The position numbers and the translations under genes were made by a program. The notes beneath the pieces were generated by a model. The model did no database searches and was not told the DNA's origin. It saw only the letters and a program-made list of their open reading frames with translations. 11,858 nt of DNA from Actinomycetes bacterium. GTDB lineage: Bacteria > Actinomycetota > Actinomycetes > Propionibacteriales > Propionibacteriaceae. Shown here piece by piece: positions 8,001 to 11,858 of this stretch (position 1 is its first letter; each line of letters opens with the position of its first letter). Location: NCBI GenBank assembly GCA_023419175.1, contig JAEZYG010000053.1, positions 1 to 11,858 of the forward strand, written 5' to 3'.

Positions 8001-10169
8001 AAGTGGACGACTTTAACCGGCCCTGCTGTCAATACGACCGATCCGAAAGAATTCGTGCGCATCTACCGTGTTCCACCGATGAGGGAAGGTGAAGATGCGG
8101 TCGCTGTCTCTCGTGACGATGTGCGCGAAGAGAATCTGATCTATCCCATCAACGGGGGAGCGAAACCTGGGTGGACAGTCGATATCAAAGTCAATGGACG
8201 TAAACTGACCTACACCATTCAAAATCGCGAAGGCGGCAGTTTGCAGCCGGCAGGTCCACTGCTGATGTTGGTCAATGTCAAAAAGATCGACTTCCGCACC
8301 GATACTCCACAGCAGAACACGGCTGGTTCTGTGGGACAGACCTATTCGTCCGCTACACGTTATCCGACCTATGGAGTAGGTGAGGCCTACGGTGTGCGCA
8401 GCGGTGATAACACATCGCGTATCCGTATCCGTAAATCCTCTATTCTCGACCGCAATACCCTCCTCAAGGGAGCTGAATTCTCCCTCTACCGCCAGGGTGG
8501 ATACGATTCCGGCAATCCTTCCAACGGTCTTCTTGGGCAAGGAGTGACGAACGATAATGGAGAATTGACCTTCAGTGGAGTCTTTGAACGCGGATTCTAC
8601 GATCTGGTAGAAACCCGTAGTCCTGAGGGATATACCTCTGCTGGACAGGCGGCTGGAAGGGATAATCCGATTCTGCGCACCATCTGGGTAAACGGTGATA
8701 GCAGCCTCAATACCTATGATGTGGTGAATAATCCGATCAACCAGATCACCTTGATTAAGGGTCATTTTGCCAAGGACGGAGAGAATATCCGTCCAGATCA
8801 GCTTCCCTCCATCGCTGGAGTCGATACCCTCTATCCTCGTGAGATATTGCTCAGAGGTGTTGATAACGATCAGCTATGGTTAGATCACTATACGAAGGGT
8901 AAATTTACACCTTTGGCTAAAGCCGGATACCGTCTGTACTACGTTAATCCCGATACAGGTCAAGGGGAGCGTGTCGGGCGAGCCGCCATTACCAATGAAC
9001 GCGGCATCGCCACGTGGACGAATATCACACGTCCAGGAACCTACTATGCAGAAGAAGTCGTCGCTCCTAAAGGCTATAACATGCCTCCAGCTATTATCGG
9101 CGAGACAGATGACGATAAAACGCGTCCACAAAGTGGAGTATGGCAGTCCCGAAAGGTCTATTTCACTCTCAAAGAGGTTCCCGGTGAGGGTGGTGTGGTC
9201 GCCGCCATCGAATATGCCCACAATGATGACGACAATCAAGAGCCCTTCTTGCTCTCCTTAGGCGATCGAGTCTGGTATGACCTGGATAAGAACGGCGTGC
9301 AAAATGTTGAGGAGAATAACCGGAATGTCGCCGGTGTCACCGTCGAGCTATATCCTGGCGATGTCGATACCTCCAACCCTGGACAGCCTTTGAAGACAGC
9401 AAAAACCAATGATGACGGATATTACGAATTCAAGGGGCTTCATGAGGGCAAATACCGTCTGCGCTTCGTTTTGCCAGAAGATATCAAGAATAGATATGAG
9501 TTCACTCAAAAGAAGGCAGAATCTGGGGCGAGAGAAGCCGATGATTCCGATGTGGACGCAGACGGTTGGACCGATGTGGTGAATTTGAAGCGCGGGCAGA
9601 AGAATCGTCCGCAGAAGGATTTGGATAATCCCAACGTGGATGCCGGTTTAATTCCTGCCACGCCCAAGAAGCAGCGTATCGGAATTACGAAACTTGCCGA
9701 TGACTCCGCTAGCAGGCTCCAAGGGGTGAGATTCGACCTCTACGATGATCCTGCAGGGGATCCGATCGCTGATGGTATCGTGGACGCCCCCGCCGATAAG
9801 TCGATGGGCGACGTGCAATTTATCACCGCTGAACTCGACGTCAACCGCACCTATTGGTTGCGTGAGGTGAAAGCCCCTGAGGGTTACCAGCTCTTGCCAG
9901 TCGCTATTCCGTTCATGGTGAATGAAGATGGTCTTATCACCTTGATCGAGCCTCAGACTGCAAGCTCCTTGGTGAGTGTGGGTAATCGTGTCCTAGGCGA
10001 TACGACTCTTGCCAATAACGCTTTGACGGTCAATAACGTTCCTATCGGCCATCTGCCGGCGGCTGGTGGACGCACTCCCTTCATACCGGTAGCTGTGGGA
10101 ATCGTGATGATCTTGCTCGCTTTGAGGACGGGATATCGCACAGCGAAAGAGCGCGGATTGATCGCTTAA
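5073..10169 (+). CDS. Giant multidomain surface adhesin, probable pilus tip protein (LPAAG-anchored)
   Basis: This 1698-residue protein starts at ATG 5073, one base inside the sortase stop, with GGAG 8 bases before it. A later in-frame ATG at 5145 lacks a ribosome binding site. The signal peptide is long (cleavage after AHA, residue 48). An acidic Ser/Pro/Glu-rich stretch (49-145) ends in RSRRS. Two copies of an unrecognised module follow (about 214-450 and 494-722). Residues 735-1110 look like the paired Ig-fold (N2-N3) ligand-binding head of MSCRAMM-type adhesins: YFTLKIPP (807-814), then VVKFYLTDYVD (849-859). CnaB-like domains have E-boxes VETRSPEGY (1179-1187), EEVVAPKGY (1327-1335) and REVKAPEGY (1597-1605). 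An SdrD-B domain starts at LGDRVWYDLDKNGVQ (1396). The sorting signal is LPAAGG (1661-1666), then a membrane helix and a short tail with basic residues. There is no pilin motif and no cysteine in the mature part. It is therefore a tip rather than a shaft subunit by inference. Confidence 0.93.
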   Translation: MASLEGAEQNRHATRHQNLWCCQRMLTRLATSLICGALISTSAVYAHAEDVEESAVSASPTIVSPTAEESESPSAVETESVQPDVQPDTEPEQTSTPSLPAEEVQPTPSEKLDEMMSRSPSPSDSVTSEESDQPRSRSRRSVESAESLRVQPGAYGYREPTTSWMGNMRLPGTDDEKDLTKWISQSNAVRKNIKAEKGKFTTPERTYRKEENNVGLSITAEYSSDGNYIIWKFKTWHRFGNGNQNFYLRFTPGEGLERKPERNNVTVSPLHYMEHIYNSSEFRGGYENGEVKSASGSYLGGQRYENTVYLWRKFQERDATPPVPKDEQVEFQVITKITDHERKDYSMDATLNVSWHGAGGFSWTKTPVTGFIEGKTNQIVIQKQVDQDIVFRIFNQFGQQAGRGLYNLQGRQGMYTIGKLPKFDPQGVRQKYRLQVDSAPADVQLIALNQDGDEWTARRNNNRVSDFKGGAALASDPYGEADTLYGRARHSTNDATLKGQYTKDGKYIIWTATYLKKDGGANDDLYVYPQFGPGLRLAHTTPMVDFQSGYNAGNEYRKYLKIGNPATDEQVWNDNGYWGYQRVNNNAEYRLTWVTEITDPNRSEYKARFHSHYNWYSGSKKLLDYVEASVEGLKFSPHVRSVKVFPNSYQRELEGRGYDDMPKIPVTVLNADTKEEVAKLTWDATTRSYKSNTLLPRFDTSGNKILYSLKVDTDPVRVAFNPALVKFSANILPLDDFGGKWDVNFLENQAELDQKYGVTNVEQLAFRYYSSKTLKEIEPRMPSNFDGHYAWMEGAFAIPDDAKQGDYFTLKIPPIGNIKAPYDFDIYTRDERGVKQVIAKADIDENTNVVKFYLTDYVDTHDHIRGRFSIGPIITSIFDAYKNETGRTIDFKTEYYRAGETSPSYVNTLQSSYAVKYSDDFLKNSVYNTVKKEEYGETDHTITYGLHINRTGKGPNIYNSYYDQLGDEKSESYSWAKWTTLTGPAVNTTDPKEFVRIYRVPPMREGEDAVAVSRDDVREENLIYPINGGAKPGWTVDIKVNGRKLTYTIQNREGGSLQPAGPLLMLVNVKKIDFRTDTPQQNTAGSVGQTYSSATRYPTYGVGEAYGVRSGDNTSRIRIRKSSILDRNTLLKGAEFSLYRQGGYDSGNPSNGLLGQGVTNDNGELTFSGVFERGFYDLVETRSPEGYTSAGQAAGRDNPILRTIWVNGDSSLNTYDVVNNPINQITLIKGHFAKDGENIRPDQLPSIAGVDTLYPREILLRGVDNDQLWLDHYTKGKFTPLAKAGYRLYYVNPDTGQGERVGRAAITNERGIATWTNITRPGTYYAEEVVAPKGYNMPPAIIGETDDDKTRPQSGVWQSRKVYFTLKEVPGEGGVVAAIEYAHNDDDNQEPFLLSLGDRVWYDLDKNGVQNVEENNRNVAGVTVELYPGDVDTSNPGQPLKTAKTNDDGYYEFKGLHEGKYRLRFVLPEDIKNRYEFTQKKAESGAREADDSDVDADGWTDVVNLKRGQKNRPQKDLDNPNVDAGLIPATPKKQRIGITKLADDSASRLQGVRFDLYDDPAGDPIADGIVDAPADKSMGDVQFITAELDVNRTYWLREVKAPEGYQLLPVAIPFMVNEDGLITLIEPQTASSLVSVGNRVLGDTTLANNALTVNNVPIGHLPAAGGRTPFIPVAVGIVMILLALRTGYRTAKERGLIA
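5712..6422 (+). repeat. Adhesin internal module, copy 1
   Basis: Residues 214-450 of the adhesin. Landmarks shared with copy 2 are YSSDGNYIIW (222-231), YLRFTPGEGL (247-256), VITKITDHERKDY (333-345) and LPKFDPQG (420-427). I do not recognise the fold; the composition suggests beta-rich domains. Similarity is at protein level; the DNA copies have diverged, so the duplication is old. Confidence 0.75.
6552..7238 (+). repeat. Adhesin internal module, copy 2
   Basis: Residues 494-722 of the adhesin. Counterparts of copy 1 are YTKDGKYIIW (501-510), VYPQFGPGLRL (527-537), VTEITDPNRSEY (594-605) and LPRFDTSG (695-702), all in the same order. The offset between matching landmarks is 275-280 residues. 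Confidence 0.75.
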
Positions 10170-10179
10170 ACGATTCGCT

Positions 10180-10220
10180 ATCGTGCTCGTGAGCACTCAT
10201 CAGGTGCTGACGGGCACGAT
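10180..10220. terminator. Hairpin closing the pilus operon, likely bidirectional
   Basis: The arms 10180-10196 and 10204-10220 form a 17-position stem with one G-G mismatch and one U-G wobble around a 7-base loop. It lies 11 bases after the adhesin stop. There is no U-tract, so it would be of the U-less type often described in actinobacteria. It lies between two convergent genes, so the same stem could also stop transcripts of the nicotinamidase gene. Confidence 0.8.
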
Positions 10221-10286
10221 GCCTATAGTTGCTCTGATCTTTATCCCTAGGGGTGGGGTGCGTCTATTGACGGTTGGCTCTTAGGG

Positions 10287-10895
10287 CTATCGTGATATGT
10301 CACGTGGGTGAGAAAGAATGATGGCTCCGGCTTGAGCTAATTGCGCGCAGATAGTATCTGTAGCCGATGGATCGACAGCGATTGTATATGGACGTAAAAG
10401 CCTGACATCGAAACCCAATGCCAGCCCGTCCCATACGGTGGCTTTGACGCAATGATCGGTGGCGATTCCCGCCACATCTATAGAGGTGACCTTTCTATCG
10501 GATAGCCACTGCGCCAAAGATATGCCCTCATCACTCCTGCCTTCAAATCCGGAATAGGCTGCGCTATAGGCTCCTTTGTCGAAGATCTGGTCGAAAGCGA
10601 TCTCGTCAAGAGGTGGACGAAGACGCCACCCCTCACTTCCGTGAATGCAATGTATCGGCCAGGTGCGGCGATAATCGGGAGTATCGCTGAAATGTCCCTC
10701 TGGAGCGATATGGGCATCTCGGGTGGCAAGAATGTAGTCGTAGATGGATGTCCGGTGGGAATCGATCAGATCGGCAAGACGTAAGGCGAGATCATCTCCT
10801 CCCTGGACGCCAAGAGATCCACCTTCACAGAAATCGTTTTGTACGTCCACGACGATGAGAGCTCTTCGTATGAGAGAGGTCACAGTTCTCATCAT
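10287..10895 (-). CDS. pncA: Nicotinamidase/pyrazinamidase (isochorismatase-like hydrolase)
   Basis: This 202-residue protein matches PncA in length and all key motifs. It hydrolyses nicotinamide to nicotinate and ammonia in NAD salvage, in the cytosol. The catalytic triad is Asp17 (IVVDVQNDF), Lys107 (DKGAYSAAYSGFEG) and Cys149 (GIATDHCVKAT). The metal-binding set is Asp60, His62 and His68 (TRDAHIAPEGH). WPIHCIHGSEG (79-89) is the family's conserved substrate loop, with the usual WPxHC. GIAT (143-146) carries the cis-peptide before the catalytic loop. Two adjacent ATG codons (10895 and 10892) can start it. No ribosome binding site is visible before either, so a leaderless or weakly translated message is possible. 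It is convergent with the pilus operon and probably unrelated to it. Confidence 0.93.
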   Translation of the reverse strand: MMRTVTSLIRRALIVVDVQNDFCEGGSLGVQGGDDLALRLADLIDSHRTSIYDYILATRDAHIAPEGHFSDTPDYRRTWPIHCIHGSEGWRLRPPLDEIAFDQIFDKGAYSAAYSGFEGRSDEGISLAQWLSDRKVTSIDVAGIATDHCVKATVWDGLALGFDVRLLRPYTIAVDPSATDTICAQLAQAGAIILSHPRDISR

Positions 10896-11095
10896 ATAAG
10901 AGCCAAAGAAAATGTGCTGATGCTAGCCTTCCCAATGAGGTCGTGGCAGGATCGCTTTCTCTAGGGATTATATGGATCGCGGATCCTCTATTCCCTTTCT
11001 ACAGTTCCATCTCTTTATCGCAATCAGCTGTGGGCTGTAGTATGATCTATTGGATTGGTTATCTCAATTAGATGGTGAGAAAACGCTGAGATGCC

Positions 11096-11103
11096 GGGGG
11101 GGG
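11096..11103. repeat. G8 homopolymer upstream of the second surface-protein gene
   Basis: Eight G residues within CGGGGGGGGCT, identical to the 11-mer around the tract before the pilin gene. It lies about 240 bases before the chosen start. The frame entered from ATG 11091 stops within six to nineteen codons whether the tract has 7, 8 or 9 G, so the tract is not in a long coding region. Confidence 0.9.
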
Positions 11104-11269
11104 CTTAGATGAAACTCATCGATACGGACAAGCAGCGCGCTGGTGATGCAATATGCCAGCCCCAAGGTTGTTCTGTTGCATATATACGGCGACTCAAAAC
11201 TATTTCCATAGATCGCTGAGGGCTACTGTCTGGGCAGATTACGGATTATGTTCAGATGCCCCGATATGT

Positions 11270-11284
11270 CACCCCTAAGGGGTG
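11270..11284 (+). promoter_or_regulatory. Perfect inverted repeat near the start of the surface-protein gene
   Basis: CACCCC (11270-11275) and GGGGTG (11279-11284) flank TAA. The right arm contains the AAGGGG that could serve ATG 11291 as a ribosome binding site, so a folded message would hide it. Alternatively it is a small operator. The 3-base loop makes a DNA site as likely as an RNA hairpin. Confidence 0.4.
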
Positions 11285-11344
11285 TATGGCATGGAAAATA
11301 GTTTAGGTTTCAACAGATTAGCTGAAGAGTATGAGGATATGAGA

Positions 11345-11858
11345 ATGTCTAGGAAAGACATGATGAAACGGCATTGGCGTGTAATGATTGTGTACTTACT
11401 TCTCACAGTCATGACGCTGGGGCAGTTGCCTGATATGGCTTTTGCTCTTGAAAATGCTCGTGATGTTAGCGTGGTATCCGATAATGAATCCCAATCGGTG
11501 CGTGTACGTAAGCCACGTTCAATCATCCCGAATGAAGCCACTCGTATCTACAATTTCTACCGCGATGAAGCTAAAACCGATTTGCTGGATCGGCAGATTC
11601 TTCGCGATGGTGGCACTCTGAAACGGATTGAGATCCCTAAAGCAGAAAAAGAGGTGTTCCGTTACTGGGCTACTGACGATGGTCAGCCATTCACCTATTC
11701 TGATGCTCCCGAACAGGTCTCGACTGATGAAACTATTGATCTTCATGCAGTGTTCGCCAAAGGCGTTACAGTGCGCTACTTCCGTCAGTCTGACGACGGT
11801 AACAATGAATACATTCTGCACACTACAGACTTGATCGCAGAAGGAGAGAAGGCCACCA
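11345..11858 (+). CDS. Secreted surface protein with InlB/Listeria-Bacteroides-type repeat, 3' end beyond the window
   Basis: The frame is open to the window edge (171 codons from the chosen start). I chose ATG 11345 because GAGG lies 8 bases before it and the protein then begins with a normal signal peptide: MSRKDMMKRHWR, a hydrophobic core, and cleavage after MAFA (residue 34). ATG 11291, with AAGGGG 8 bases upstream, and ATG 11339 are in-frame alternatives. Residues about 67-138 resemble the InlB B-repeat (Flg_new) family: YNFYRDEAKTDLLDRQILRD, later FRYWATDDGQPFTYSD and DLHAVFAKG. A second unit begins at VTVRYFRQSDDG (141-152). Such repeats build stalks of surface adhesins in Gram-positive bacteria. 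It may open a second pilus or adhesin operon, but anchoring and length cannot be seen. Confidence 0.8.
   Translation, partial: MSRKDMMKRHWRVMIVYLLLTVMTLGQLPDMAFALENARDVSVVSDNESQSVRVRKPRSIIPNEATRIYNFYRDEAKTDLLDRQILRDGGTLKRIEIPKAEKEVFRYWATDDGQPFTYSDAPEQVSTDETIDLHAVFAKGVTVRYFRQSDDGNNEYILHTTDLIAEGEKAT

Larger units (their letters stand above)
10896..11344. other. 449-base gene-poor region between divergent genes
   Basis: This stretch separates the nicotinamidase gene (minus) from the surface-protein gene (plus). It contains a TATGAT -10-like hexamer (11041-11046, no clear -35), a G8 tract (11096-11103), a 36-codon open frame (11109-11219) without a good ribosome binding site, and an inverted repeat at 11270-11284. 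I see no conserved protein, tRNA or rRNA in it. It is long enough to hold promoters for both flanking genes and a leader for the surface-protein gene. Confidence 0.6.

Noticed and set aside
8013..8765. A 250-codon minus-strand open frame within the adhesin
   Set aside because: It is antisense to the adhesin's CnaB region and lacks domains, hydrophobic segments and a ribosome binding site.
9540..9590. An Asp/Ser-rich DDSDVDADG segment as a metal-binding MIDAS of a von Willebrand A domain
   Set aside because: It is at the end of the SdrD-B domain, where such Asp-rich sequence is normal. No DxSxS motif with the rest of a VWA fold is present.
5073..10169. A thioester-forming (Cys-Gln) adhesin domain in the tip protein
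   Set aside because: I found no cysteine after the signal peptide, so an internal Cys-Gln thioester is impossible.
10244..10259. CCCTAGGGG with following G-rich sequence as a second terminator
   Set aside because: The palindrome is too short, with no real loop or longer stem; the 17-bp hairpin just before it explains the operon end.
1..11858. CRISPR array, tRNA or rRNA genes, insertion-sequence ends
   Set aside because: I saw no regularly spaced direct repeats, no cloverleaf-like conserved segments, no rRNA signatures, and no transposase coding or terminal inverted repeats.

Overview
The window looks like part of an actinobacterial chromosome, probably from the Actinomycetaceae or Bifidobacteriaceae, although I cannot name the genus. 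The evidence is a class C sortase with pilins carrying CnaB and SdrD-B domains and Gram-positive sorting signals, moderately GC-rich coding sequence, strong AAGGAG-type ribosome binding sites, and hairpins without U-tracts at transcript ends.

Layout. Positions 1-583 (minus) hold most of an NfsB-like nitroreductase that runs off the left edge. It is preceded in the same direction by a short-chain dehydrogenase (664-1449, minus). Positions 1558-2078 (minus) hold the wreck of an MFS transporter with a stop, a frameshift and internal deletions. Positions 2267-10169 (plus) are a sortase-dependent pilus operon of three genes: a 575-residue shaft pilin (LPFTG), a class C sortase (337 residues) and a 1698-residue surface adhesin, probably the tip (LPAAG). 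An 11-bp hairpin lies between pilin and sortase. The sortase and adhesin genes overlap by one base. A 17-bp hairpin closes the operon. Positions 10287-10895 (minus, convergent) encode a nicotinamidase. After a gene-poor stretch of about 450 bases, a second surface-protein gene with an InlB/Listeria-Bacteroides-type repeat starts at about 11345 and runs off the right edge.

How the genes work together. The pilin is exported, and the sortase should polymerise it by joining the LPFTG threonine of one subunit to Lys211 of the next. The large protein has no pilin motif, so it should sit at the tip and make contact with the host. Its stalk is three CnaB-like domains and an SdrD-B domain. Its head is a two-domain region like staphylococcal ligand-binding adhesins, preceded by two tandem copies of a roughly 275-residue module that I do not recognise.

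Most interesting points. Both surface-protein loci carry an identical 11-mer containing an eight-G homopolymer in their upstream regions (2143-2150 and 11096-11103), the classic substrate for slipped-strand phase variation. The adhesin has the duplicated unknown module and a non-standard LPAAG sorting signal. The sortase lid has Leu where an aromatic residue is normal. The gene order (shaft, sortase, tip) differs from the tip-shaft-sortase order of Actinomyces fimbrial operons.
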